A DNA stretch of 64,000 bases, from positions 1 to 64,000 of the forward strand of contig JAFWTA010000030.1 in the NCBI GenBank assembly GCA_017519145.1. Direction: 5' to 3'. Position 1 is the stretch's first letter, and the number at the start of each line of letters is the position of its first letter. The notes under the pieces are model-generated. The model was not told where the DNA came from. It saw nothing but the letters and a program-made list of their open reading frames with translations, and searched no databases. This document shows positions 24,205 to 34,200 of the stretch, piece by piece. The stretch comes from Ruminococcus sp. Its GTDB lineage: Bacteria > Bacillota > Clostridia > Oscillospirales > Ruminococcaceae. Both the position numbers and the translations under genes were made by a program.

Positions 24205-24233
24205 TTGACTTTTTTCTTTTAAAGCGTTATACT
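24205..24233 (+). promoter_or_regulatory. promoter of tyrA
   Basis: TTGACT (24205-24210), a 17-base spacer, then TATACT (24228-24233). Confidence 0.7.
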
Positions 24234-24267
24234 TTAAATGATAAAAGAAAGTGGAGGTTTGATCTCA

Positions 24268-25119
24268 ATGAAAATATTAGTTGTCGGACTCGGACTCATT
24301 GGCGGTTCTCTTTGTAAGGCACTGAAAAAATATACATATCATACGGTAGCAGGCTGTGATATCAATCATGATATCGAGAATGCTGCTCTGCGTGATGTAG
24401 CTCTTGATGAAGTATTTGACGGAAACTATGAAGGATATGATCTGATCGTAATATCACTTTTCCCCGAGGGGAGCGAAAGGTTCTTTGCGGAGAATGCGGC
24501 AAAGATCAGCAAGAACACTCTCATAACCGATGTCTGCGGTATAAAGGGCGATTTCTCTCAGCGCATGAAAAGTATCGCTGAGGCAAACGGACTGAGATAT
24601 ATTGGTATTCACCCCATGGCAGGCAAGGAATTCGGCGGATATTATAATAGTACGGGTGATCTCTTTGTAAAGGCAAATTTTATCATAGCACCATTTGACG
24701 ACAGCGATCAGACAGATATTGACCTGCTCAATGGTCTTGCCAAGGAGATCGGTGCGGGCAAGATAGTTATTACCAGCCCCGAAAACCATGATAAGATGAT
24801 AGCTTATACGTCACAGCTTGCACATATAGTTTCCAGTGCATATGTAAAAAGCCCCGAACTGGGGCTTGAGTGCGGATTCAGCGGAGGAAGCTTTCAGGAT
24901 ATGACCCGTATCGCTACCATGAATGAAAAAATGTGGACCGATCTGTTCATGCAGAACAGGGAACATCTTCAGTATGAGCTCGATACACTTATCGAGAACC
25001 TGAAAAAATACAGTGCCGCTTTGAAAAGCGGCGATGCCGACGGCATGAGAGCTCTTATAGCTGAGGGGCGCGAACTCAAGGAGGAGAACTTACGCCACAG
25101 AGTCGGTCAGCCTAACTGA
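24268..25119 (+). CDS. tyrA: prephenate dehydrogenase
   Basis: 283 residues. NAD(P)-dependent oxidative decarboxylation of prephenate to 4-hydroxyphenylpyruvate for tyrosine. It has the Rossmann motif GLGLIGGSL (about 7-15), GIHPMAGKEFGGY (catalytic His), and HDKMIAYTSQLAHIVSSA. There is no C-terminal ACT domain, which longer TyrA proteins have. ATG 24268 follows GGAGG; a 10-codon-longer start at 24238 precedes the ribosome site. Its last 8 bases overlap the convergent gene. Confidence 0.93.
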   Translation: MKILVVGLGLIGGSLCKALKKYTYHTVAGCDINHDIENAALRDVALDEVFDGNYEGYDLIVISLFPEGSERFFAENAAKISKNTLITDVCGIKGDFSQRMKSIAEANGLRYIGIHPMAGKEFGGYYNSTGDLFVKANFIIAPFDDSDQTDIDLLNGLAKEIGAGKIVITSPENHDKMIAYTSQLAHIVSSAYVKSPELGLECGFSGGSFQDMTRIATMNEKMWTDLFMQNREHLQYELDTLIENLKKYSAALKSGDADGMRALIAEGRELKEENLRHRVGQPN

Positions 25120-26062
25120 AGAATCTTTTCTCAAAATCAGGAGTATTATCTGTTATTATCAGCTTGTTGAGATAACTGAACTGTGACTCCTCGGGGAGGT
25201 CAAACAGCAGCGAGTACGCGCAGAGCGCCTGACGAAATACGCCGTAGCGCTTGTTTGCGGCGATATTTCCGTATTTGCCGTCGCCGAGAACCGGTGCGCC
25301 TATATGAGCCATATGAGCTCTTATCTGGTGAGTCCTGCCGGTATACAGAGTTATCTCTGCAAGGGTAAGCTTTCCGCGCTGTTCAATAACTCGGTATCCT
25401 GTTTTTATGGGTTTATAGCCATCAAGTGGCGAGTCGGAGATCTTTACAAGATTTCTTGACTCGTCTTTTTGATGATATGCAGTGATAACATCTGAATCTT
25501 TTGGAGGAGGAGAGGTCGTTATACAGTGGTATATCTTATGAATCCTTCCGCTTCTTATAGCTTCATTAAGATCACGGAGAGCGGCGGCATTTTTTGCGGC
25601 AGTTACAAGGCCGCAGGTATTTCTGTCGAGCCTGCTGCAAAGCGCTGGAGCAAAGGAACTTTCGGTTTCGGGCAGGAATTCTTTCTTATTATATAAGTAA
25701 TGCTTTATTCTGTCTATAAGAGTGTCGCTCATGGGGCTTCCGTTGGAGTGCGAGTCGAGTCCGACAGGTTTGCTGACAATGATCACATTTTCATCCTCGT
25801 ATATAACATCAATATCTGCGGAACACCTCAAAAAACTCATGTCGTGCTGCTTTTCAGCCGATACTTCGTCCTTCACATAGACGGTGACCCTGTCTCCTGC
25901 GTTCAGACGATCGGCGATATCACAGCGTTTTCCGTTTATCTTGATGTCCTTTTTTCTGATGAGACGGTACATCATACTTTTTGGAAGATCGGGGAGTGCT
26001 TTTGAGATAAATTTGTCCACTCTCTGACCACTGTCGTTTTCATTTATAATAAACTCTTTCAT
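25112..26062 (-). CDS. RluA-family pseudouridine synthase
   Basis: 316 residues: an N-terminal S4 RNA-binding domain (about 1-75; GQRVDKFISKALPDLPKSMMYRLIRKKDIKING) and the RluA catalytic domain, with the catalytic Asp in CSRLDRNTCGLV (HRLDxxTSG motif with first His to Cys/Ser change) and the YTGRTHQIRAHMAHIGAPVLGDGKYG block. It makes pseudouridine in rRNA (RluC/RluD-like); the exact site cannot be told. AAGGAG precedes the ATG. Its stop overlaps tyrA's by 8 bases. Confidence 0.92.
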   Translation of the reverse strand: MKEFIINENDSGQRVDKFISKALPDLPKSMMYRLIRKKDIKINGKRCDIADRLNAGDRVTVYVKDEVSAEKQHDMSFLRCSADIDVIYEDENVIIVSKPVGLDSHSNGSPMSDTLIDRIKHYLYNKKEFLPETESSFAPALCSRLDRNTCGLVTAAKNAAALRDLNEAIRSGRIHKIYHCITTSPPPKDSDVITAYHQKDESRNLVKISDSPLDGYKPIKTGYRVIEQRGKLTLAEITLYTGRTHQIRAHMAHIGAPVLGDGKYGNIAANKRYGVFRQALCAYSLLFDLPEESQFSYLNKLIITDNTPDFEKRFFS

Positions 26063-26175
26063 GTAAGCTCCTTAATTATTACAAAATTGTTATCCATAAG
26101 TTACAAAAACATTTCATGAAATTCTTCAATCCTTACAAAAATACACAATTAATTGACTTTTTTGTGAGAAAAAGG

Positions 26176-26204
26176 TTGAAATAAGATAAATAGTATGGTA
26201 TAAT
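26176..26204 (+). promoter_or_regulatory. promoter of GH25 gene
   Basis: TTGAAA (26176-26181), a 17-base spacer, then TATAAT (26199-26204). Confidence 0.72.
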
Positions 26205-26270
26205 TGACTAAAAGAAGCGTGTATTTAGTTTTTCTTTTTGCAACCTTAATGAAAAGGAGTTCGATAAGCT

Positions 26271-27890
26271 ATGAAGATCTACAAGACTTTGCTTTCCTTA
26301 TTGATCACCTGTGGTGTCATAAGCTCAGGGGTAATGATGTCTGCATCGGCAGCCGACTCCGGTATATATAATGATATCACATATTCATCGGAAAGTAAAG
26401 AGGATGAGGAATTTAAAGTTCCCGACCAGATCTCAAAGGTAGGAAACAGTTCCGCTTCTGAGGCAATTGCTCAGGATGAGAATGTTTCCGCTTCAGCAGC
26501 AATGCTGGAGACACCGTATAACGTATTCGACATATATGACGCTCATCAGAAGTATGTAAAGCTGCATTCGGGCGATATGAGCATGATATACAAGAAAGCT
26601 GAAGGTATCGATGTTTCCTATGCACAGGGAAAGATCGACTGGAAGGCTGTTAAGGACAGCGGAATTGATTTCGCTATAATCAGAGCCGGATTCGGTAACG
26701 CTAATAAGTATCCCAATCAGGTAGATACATGGTTCAAGTATAATATAGAGGAAGCACAGAAGGTGGGCATGGACGTCGGCATCTACTGGTACAGTTACGC
26801 TCTGGATGTTGAGGCGGCTTACAATGAAGCAGAGTCCTGCTACAATGTTATTAAGGACTATGACATCCAGTATCCCGTATTCTTTGATATTGAAGAAGAA
26901 AAACAGAAAAGGCTTCCGACTTCACAGGTGTCTGCTATTATAGATGCTTTTTGTTCCAGAATAGAGTCTAAGGGCTTATATGCAGGCGTATACAGCTTTT
27001 CAAGCCTGCTCAGTTCAAACGTTTATCAGCAGGTGCTTGATAAATACACTGTATGGGTAGCTCACTGGGATGTAGCTGCTCCCGGTTATGCACATGACTA
27101 CGGAATGTGGCAGTATAACGCAAGAGGTAGAGTTAACGGCATCAATACCGAGGTCGATCTTGATCACTGCTACATAAACTATCCGTATCTTATCTCTCCC
27201 GAGACATATGTGCCTGACGGTACCGAAACAGACTCAAGTGAACAGCTTTTTCCTGTAAGTATGGATAAGGGCAAGGCAAAGGGCATTGATGTTTCTGTAT
27301 GGCAGGGCAAGATAGACTGGGATAAGGTCAAGTCTTCGGGTGTCGATTACGCGGTTATCCGTGCTGGATATGGTGATCTTGCCACACAGACTGACAAGTA
27401 TTTTGAAGCCAATGTCGAAGGTGCTGAAAAAGCCGGTATAGATTGCGGCGTTTACTGGTACAGCTACGCTTCATCTCCTGCAGATGCAGTTCTTGAGGCA
27501 GAAGCCTGCTATGAAGTTATAAAGGGTCACAAGTTTGAGTATCCTGTCTACTATGCAGTGGAGGATCCTTCCATAGCCGCACTCAGCAACCAGGAGATAA
27601 CAGATATAATCAATGCTTTCTGCTCAACTCTTGAGAAAAAAGGCTATTATGTAGGTGTGAAGAGCTACGCAAACTTCCTTAATACAAGGATAGATCCTTC
27701 TGTATATTCAAAATATGATGTATGGGTAGCTCATTACGGTGTATCCAAGCCTGCATTCAACAGCCACTTCAATATGTGGCAGTTCACCAACGAGGGCAAG
27801 ATCGACGGTATAAAGGGCTATGTTAACTGTAATTATGCTTATCTTGATTTCCCGAGTATAATGAAAAAAGCCCATATCAATGGTTTCTGA
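26271..27890 (+). CDS. secreted protein with two GH25 lysozyme-type domains
   Basis: 539 residues: signal peptide (about 1-27), a linker, and two GH25 muramidase domains (about 106-310 and 338-535). Each opens with KGIDVS.. QGKIDW and contains IYWYSYA/VYWYSYA. The catalytic acidic pair in domain 1 is intact (FFD206-I-E208). In domain 2 the same place reads YYA429-V-E431, so the first Asp is lost while Glu stays. Domain 1 should cleave between MurNAc and GlcNAc; domain 2 may only bind wall glycan or be weak. The tandem probably arose by internal duplication. It stands alone between a promoter and a terminator. Confidence 0.9.
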   Translation: MKIYKTLLSLLITCGVISSGVMMSASAADSGIYNDITYSSESKEDEEFKVPDQISKVGNSSASEAIAQDENVSASAAMLETPYNVFDIYDAHQKYVKLHSGDMSMIYKKAEGIDVSYAQGKIDWKAVKDSGIDFAIIRAGFGNANKYPNQVDTWFKYNIEEAQKVGMDVGIYWYSYALDVEAAYNEAESCYNVIKDYDIQYPVFFDIEEEKQKRLPTSQVSAIIDAFCSRIESKGLYAGVYSFSSLLSSNVYQQVLDKYTVWVAHWDVAAPGYAHDYGMWQYNARGRVNGINTEVDLDHCYINYPYLISPETYVPDGTETDSSEQLFPVSMDKGKAKGIDVSVWQGKIDWDKVKSSGVDYAVIRAGYGDLATQTDKYFEANVEGAEKAGIDCGVYWYSYASSPADAVLEAEACYEVIKGHKFEYPVYYAVEDPSIAALSNQEITDIINAFCSTLEKKGYYVGVKSYANFLNTRIDPSVYSKYDVWVAHYGVSKPAFNSHFNMWQFTNEGKIDGIKGYVNCNYAYLDFPSIMKKAHINGF

Positions 27891-27902
27891 TCGATAACAC
27901 AC

Positions 27903-27937
27903 ATATGCATACCGCATTTACGCGGTATGCATATTTT
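27903..27937 (+). terminator. terminator of GH25 gene
   Basis: ATATGCATACCGC (27903-27915) pairs with GCGGTATGCATAT (27922-27934) and ends in TTTT. Confidence 0.88.
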
Positions 27938-27954
27938 ATATTACAGGAGATATT

Positions 27955-30900
27955 ATGGTCGAATTTATAACAGGTCCCGCAGGAAGCGGAAAGACTACCT
28001 GTATGTTTGGACGTATAAAGGAAAATTGCCGTGAGGCAGATAAGCTCTGCATCATCGTTCCTGAACAGTTTTCTCAGGATTTTGATAAGAAGCTTTATTT
28101 CTATCTTGGTGCAGAGAACTTTAACGAGCTTTTTTCACTTAGCTTTACAGGCCTTGCCAGACAGCTATTTCAGCTTTACGGTGATCCGAACCGTAAGGGT
28201 GAGTATGCTGATGATATGGCGAAAATGATACTTGTCTATCAGGCTGTCGATGCAGCTCTTTCACGTCCTGAGTCCCTTGGAAGCTTCCGCAGACAGAGCA
28301 CTCAGAGCGGATTTGCAGAGGACATAATGACTCTGATACGCGATATGAAGCGTATTGGTATCGGTCCGGAAGAACTTATGAACCGTTCTCAGCTTCTTGA
28401 TAAAAGGCTTATGGATAAGACGAAGGATGTTGCTGCGATATTTATAGAGTATCAGCGGCTTATGGAGGAGTACGGCTTCAAGGATGAGCTTGATAACATC
28501 AAAGAAGCTGCAGCTGTTGCAAATCTGAACAGCTACTTCAGAGGAAAAAAAGTTTTCCTGGACGAGTTTGAGAGCTTTACCGCGGATCAGTACGAAATGA
28601 TAAAGCTTATCATTTCTTCTGCCGATAATGTATGCATTACACTCAGAACTGACGACGTTAATGCGGGGGAGTACACCCTTTTTGAAACTGTTAATGACAC
28701 ATATCGGCGAATAAGAGCTGTATGCCGTGAGCTCGGAAGGGATACTGTAATAACAGTATGTGATAAGAGTTACCGTTTCCGAACTCCGGATCTTGAATAC
28801 GTCAGCAGTCGTTCTCTCCGTAATATCCAAAACGAACCCGGCAGAGCTCCAAAAGCTGAGAACATACATATTTTTGAAGCTCGGGATATGTACAGTGAGG
28901 CGGAATATGTCTGCGCTGCTGTCAAGCATCTGTTATATGAGAACAGTGACCTGAAGTACCGTGATATTGCTATATTGTCAAATGATATCGCCATGTATTC
29001 GGATGTGCTGAAGGCTGCATTCAAAAGATATGATATACCGTATTTCCTAAGTCTGGAGAAATCTGTCGCTCATACAGCTGTAATGGTTTATTTCACAACT
29101 CTTCTTGATATACTCAGCAGCAGGAAGTTCCGTTCTGAGCAGATCTTCAGACTGGTAAAAAGCGGGCTGCTGGATATCGATCTTACCGAGACCGCTTTAC
29201 TTGAGAATTATTGCTATAAATGGGGCGTTGACGGAGATCTGTGGAATGATAAGTTCACTGCCGACGACCCGAATCTGGAACGTCTTGAAAAGACAAGAAC
29301 AAGAATCATCCCTCCAATAGCTGCGCTTAAAAAAAGGATTAGACGCAATATTTCCGCTTCAGAGATCTGTTCGCTGCTGTATGATCATATAGTTTCATGC
29401 GGAGCGGAGAGGAATACTGCAAGGCTGATGGGCGAACTTATAAAGCAAAATAAGGATTATGAAGCAGCCGAGCTGAAAAGGCTTTGGGGATGTCTGATAG
29501 ATATACTTGACAGTATAAGTGATACTCTTGGTGACCGAAAAATCGGATTCGCAGAGATATCACGAATGATAATGTCGATGATCGCGCGTATACAGTATTC
29601 TGTGCCGCCGCAGACCCTTGATGCAGTAACAGCCGCTTCTGCGAGAATGGCGAGACTTGATTCTCCTAAAATAGTCTTTGTTATGGGCGTAAATGACGGG
29701 GATTTTCCTAATCGTATAAGCCTTCACGGGCTTTTCTCGGAAGCGGACAGAGCCAAGCTTGCAGAGAACGGGATTGAGCTGTCAACTCCTCTTGCCGAGC
29801 TGATAGCTTCCGAGAGGCTCGTTGTCTATAAGGCTATTTCTGCCGCCTCCCACAAGCTCTTTATAACATATCCGCTTTCCGACCTGTCAGGACAGGCAAA
29901 GTATCCTGCACAGATAGTTGACAGGATAATCGGTATGTTTGGCGATATGAGCATACGAAAAAAAGATGATGATATTCCTGTAGATTATTACGCTGTTACA
30001 CTTCATTCTGCATTTTATCATTATATGCAGGAAAGAAGTTCAGATAATACATCGGTTGCTTCGATAAAACAGCTTCTGATGGAGAGCGGCGAATACAGGA
30101 GAAGATTATCCTATGTTATCAGCAGGAGCAGTCTGAAGCAGGACTATCATATTGACAGCAGTGTTATCGAAAAACTGCAAAGCTTTGATCCTCTCAGGCT
30201 GTCCTCCACCGGGCTGGAGGAATATAACCAGTGTCACTTCAAGTATTTCTGTGACAAGTGCCTCAGGCTGCATCTTAACGAGAAAGTTGAGCTTGATGCA
30301 AGAATAGCAGGTGAGCTTACCCATGAGTGCTTTTATGGCATTCTGGGCTCAAGGTCAAAAGACGAGTTTATATCAATGACATATGATGAAGTTAAAAGCG
30401 AGATAAACAGCTGTGCCGAGAAATACCGTGAAACTTCACTTGCAGGAGATTTTGGCAAGGATGCTAAATTCACTCTTATTTTCAATAAACTGACAGAGCG
30501 TATGTCGGATGTTTTTCTTTATACTCAGCAGTCGCTGATGGCTTCGGATTTTACGCCCCATGATTTTGAGCTTGATCTGAGAGACAGCCATTCGGTTGTT
30601 CTTCCTTTCGGCAGCGGCAGAAGTCTGAGCTTTGGAGGGATAGTCGACAGAGCAGATGTATGCAGGATAGGGGATAATGATTATCTTCGTATAATCGACT
30701 ACAAGAGCAGCCGAAAGGATATTACCCCGGAAACTCTTGCCTGCGGAATAAATATGCAGATGCTGCTCTATCTCTTTGCCTCTACCGATAAAGACGGACT
30801 GTATGAAGGCTTTGAACCTGCAGGTGTTCTTTATTCACCTGTTAGGATCTCAGACGTCCATCTTGAGTCGCATAAAGTCGGATCAAAGAATAGCGGAGCA

Positions 30901-31290
30901 GTAAAGGAGTCGCTGCGCACAAGCGGACTTGTTCTCGGCGATATGGACATACTAAGGGCGATGGAAAAAGATGTCCGCGGAGAATTCATACCGGTAAAGC
31001 TTGATAAAAACGGAGTTCCTGACAAGAGGTCAAGTTGTGTATCCGCAGAGGGAATGACACAGCTCAGGAACTATACTTACGGCAAGCTGATTGAAATGGC
31101 TGAATCACTTCTTGCAGGAAATGCAGAAGCTGTACCGCTTGTATTAGACGGAAAGATCCCGTGCAACTACTGTGATTATATCAATATCTGCGATAATTCC
31201 GAGCTTCTCAGCCGTCGTGTTCCCGATGAAGCTCAGGTGGCGGAGGCTGCCGGCATTCTCGGCAGAAAGTATGAGGGAGAGGAGGAGTAA
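27955..31290 (+). CDS. addB: ATP-dependent helicase/nuclease subunit AddB
   Basis: 1111 residues. With AddA it processes double-strand ends for recombination. It has Walker A GPAGSGKT (K13), the long inactive-helicase body, and a C-terminal RecB-type nuclease with IIDYKSSR (about 910-918). Four Cys for the [4Fe-4S] staple are placed as in the family: one upstream in YNQCHFKYFC (about 760) and CNYCDYINIC (CxxCx5C) near 1069. RBS CAGGAGA. addA follows 1 base after the stop. Confidence 0.96.
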   Translation: MVEFITGPAGSGKTTCMFGRIKENCREADKLCIIVPEQFSQDFDKKLYFYLGAENFNELFSLSFTGLARQLFQLYGDPNRKGEYADDMAKMILVYQAVDAALSRPESLGSFRRQSTQSGFAEDIMTLIRDMKRIGIGPEELMNRSQLLDKRLMDKTKDVAAIFIEYQRLMEEYGFKDELDNIKEAAAVANLNSYFRGKKVFLDEFESFTADQYEMIKLIISSADNVCITLRTDDVNAGEYTLFETVNDTYRRIRAVCRELGRDTVITVCDKSYRFRTPDLEYVSSRSLRNIQNEPGRAPKAENIHIFEARDMYSEAEYVCAAVKHLLYENSDLKYRDIAILSNDIAMYSDVLKAAFKRYDIPYFLSLEKSVAHTAVMVYFTTLLDILSSRKFRSEQIFRLVKSGLLDIDLTETALLENYCYKWGVDGDLWNDKFTADDPNLERLEKTRTRIIPPIAALKKRIRRNISASEICSLLYDHIVSCGAERNTARLMGELIKQNKDYEAAELKRLWGCLIDILDSISDTLGDRKIGFAEISRMIMSMIARIQYSVPPQTLDAVTAASARMARLDSPKIVFVMGVNDGDFPNRISLHGLFSEADRAKLAENGIELSTPLAELIASERLVVYKAISAASHKLFITYPLSDLSGQAKYPAQIVDRIIGMFGDMSIRKKDDDIPVDYYAVTLHSAFYHYMQERSSDNTSVASIKQLLMESGEYRRRLSYVISRSSLKQDYHIDSSVIEKLQSFDPLRLSSTGLEEYNQCHFKYFCDKCLRLHLNEKVELDARIAGELTHECFYGILGSRSKDEFISMTYDEVKSEINSCAEKYRETSLAGDFGKDAKFTLIFNKLTERMSDVFLYTQQSLMASDFTPHDFELDLRDSHSVVLPFGSGRSLSFGGIVDRADVCRIGDNDYLRIIDYKSSRKDITPETLACGINMQMLLYLFASTDKDGLYEGFEPAGVLYSPVRISDVHLESHKVGSKNSGAVKESLRTSGLVLGDMDILRAMEKDVRGEFIPVKLDKNGVPDKRSSCVSAEGMTQLRNYTYGKLIEMAESLLAGNAEAVPLVLDGKIPCNYCDYINICDNSELLSRRVPDEAQVAEAAGILGRKYEGEEE

Positions 31291-31291
31291 A

Positions 31292-34200
31292 ATGGGCTGG
31301 ACAGAACAACAGCAGAAGGCTATTGACGCGCGTGATACGTCGCTTATAGTTTCGGCAGCAGCAGGAAGCGGTAAGACGGCGGTTCTTACCGAACGTCTGG
31401 TTCAGCTGCTTGCTGACAGCGAATCCGGAGTTAGAGCTGACAGGATGGTTGTGGTAACTTTCACCAATGATGCAGCTTCCGAACTGAAAAAGCGCCTTGA
31501 CAGTAAACTTAGAGCTATGATAAACGAGTCTCCCGATAACAGACATCTTCTGAAACAGCAGATACTTCTCCAGAGCGCGAGAATATCCACGATAAATTCT
31601 TTCTGTTTTGAGCTGATCAGGGATAATATCGGTGAAAACGGCATAACATCAGGTTTTAGCGTACTTGATGATACTGACAACAAGGTTCTTCGTGCCCGTG
31701 CCATGGAAGAGCTTATAAACTATTACTGTGAAAACGAGTATGATAAGATAGCGTTTATGTATGATCGTTTCTGTATCAAGGACGAGAAAAGACTTGTAGA
31801 AGTTCTCGAAAGAGCAGACAGTTTTTTGTCATCAGTCGCACTCAGAGACAAGTGGCTTGAAACAGCTGTTAGTATGTATTCTGTTGAGTTTGAGAGCTCT
31901 GAGTATTACAGGTGCTTCTTTGAGTCGATAACAAAAGAACTTGAAAAAGCTGTTAAAGCAGCTGACGATAACATCGGCATGATCAGAAAGATATTTCCCG
32001 ATATGTCTGCTGCGGCAGCAGAAAAATCATATGCTCAGGCGGAGGAAGATTACGACAGGATATCTGCTCTTGCAGATATTTTTAAGTCAAGGCGTTTTCC
32101 TGCTGCCGAGGAAGCAGAGCAGGCTCAGGCTTTTTCTGTTCTTGTCAGAGTGGGAAAGACTCCGCACGATAAAGCTCTGAGAGAGATATTCAAGAAAAAG
32201 CGCGATCTTGTAAAGAAAACGGCTGAAAAAGTCATAAGCAGCATATCATCTGTCGAAAGCGATTACCGAGAGTGCGGAGAGGTAACAAGAGTACTTGCTG
32301 AAATGCTGAAAAAGTATGAGGAGCTTGTATGGGAAAAGAAATGTGAAAAGAATGCTCTGAGCTTTGACGATGGCGAAAGACTGGCACTTGAGATACTTGC
32401 TGCACAGGATGAAAATGGTATGATAATACAGTCTGCGACAGCTGAAAGGATCGCGGATTATTACGACATAATAATGATAGACGAATATCAGGATTCGAAT
32501 AATAAGCAGGATCTGATATTCAAGCTTATCTCAAAGAATTACAGGCATAGCGAAACGGGAGAGCCTCTTTACGGAGACAATGTATTCCTTGTCGGTGATG
32601 TCAAGCAGTCTATCTATCGTTTCAGACTCGCAAACCCCCGTAACTTCATTAGTACATTGCGGAAGTCAGAACACTATTCTACTGAAAACAAATCAAAAAA
32701 CCAGTCTATAGTTCTGAATAAGAATTTCCGCAGCTCTCCGCAGGTGATCGACTTTGTAAACTTTGTTTTCTCGCAGATAATGAGCGAAAAATGCGGCGAT
32801 ATCAGATATACCGAGGATGAAATGCTGTATTTCGGAGCAGAACAGTATACTGATGAAAACGCTGAAAGCCGAAAAGCCTGCATATCTTTTATAAATGATG
32901 ACGCTCCGGAAGATGATGAGCAGATAGAAAAGGTCAATCGTGAAGCCGTGTATACAGCCTCTAAGATATCGCAAATGCTTGAAAGCGGCGTTACAGTCAC
33001 CGATAAGGACGGAAGCGAACGACCGTGCGGACCGTCTGATTTCTGCATACTTGTAAGAAATAACGTACATATCAATATGTATGCGGACGAACTTAACAGG
33101 ATCGGGGTTCCGGCAAAGGGGAGTGAGGAGTCAGGATACCTGAAGTCAAGAGAGATTGCTGTTCTGATAGATCTTCTCAGGATAATCAGCAATCCGCTGC
33201 AGGATATCTCAATGGCAGCTGTAATGACATCTCCCATGTATATGTTCAGTGTATCAGATATAGCAGTAATAAAGTCGTATGACAGGAAAAAGGCATTATT
33301 CCCTATAATAAGAGGTATTGCCGATGGTGAATATCCTGAGTGTGATGATATGTTTCTCAGGGAAAGGTGTGCGGAATTTCTTGAGTCCCTTGACGGTTTC
33401 AGGCTTGACTCTGTGACAATGACTATAGGCGAACTTATAGGCGAGATATACGATACCACGGATTTTATCTCTGTAATGCAGCTTTATAACGATGGAGATA
33501 AAAAACGTGCCAATCTCCGAGCCTTGATACAGTATGCACAGAATTATGAAAACACAGCTGCGTATGACGGTTCAGGCGGCTTGAACGGATTTCTCAGGCA
33601 TCTTGACAGAGTAATGGAAAACGGTGACTATGCTCAGGGAAAGGTCTCTGCTTCAGCAGGTGATTACGTTTCGGTAATGACACTGCATCGCTCAAAAGGA
33701 CTTGAATTTCCCTTTGTTTTCATAGCGGAGACATCTGTAAAATTCAAATTTGATTCAAAGCCTGTTATGTGCAGTTCAGACGGCAGGATAGGATATGTAC
33801 TTTACGATCCTGCGCTTCTGAGAAAGTACAAGACCTTTCAGCAGGTGATGCTTGCAGGAGAGGAGGAGTGTGATACCAGAAGTGAAGAAATGAGACTTCT
33901 GTACGTTGGACTTACAAGAGCTCAGCAGAAACTGTTCATTAATCTGAAGTGCGGCGAAAAGGCGCTTAAAAGAGTGAGAACGCTTATGGATGGCGTTATA
34001 CTGCAAAACGGAGATATTTCTGAAGCTGTGAGTGAAGCTAAAAGCTTCTCGGACTGGATGTGGCTGAGTGTTTTCCGTTCTCCTTGCTTTGACGCAATTG
34101 CTGAGCAGATTGGCATGGAGACAGGAGTGATGACACCGTATGTTCAAAGGGCTGACGATATTTTTGAATATGAAACTGTTAACGATATCAGTCTTGATTT

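Noticed and set aside
26084..26110. TTGTTA...TTACAA-like dyad resembling a Rex operator
   Set aside because: The arms do not match when centred; only the outer bases agree, and neighbouring genes are not redox genes.
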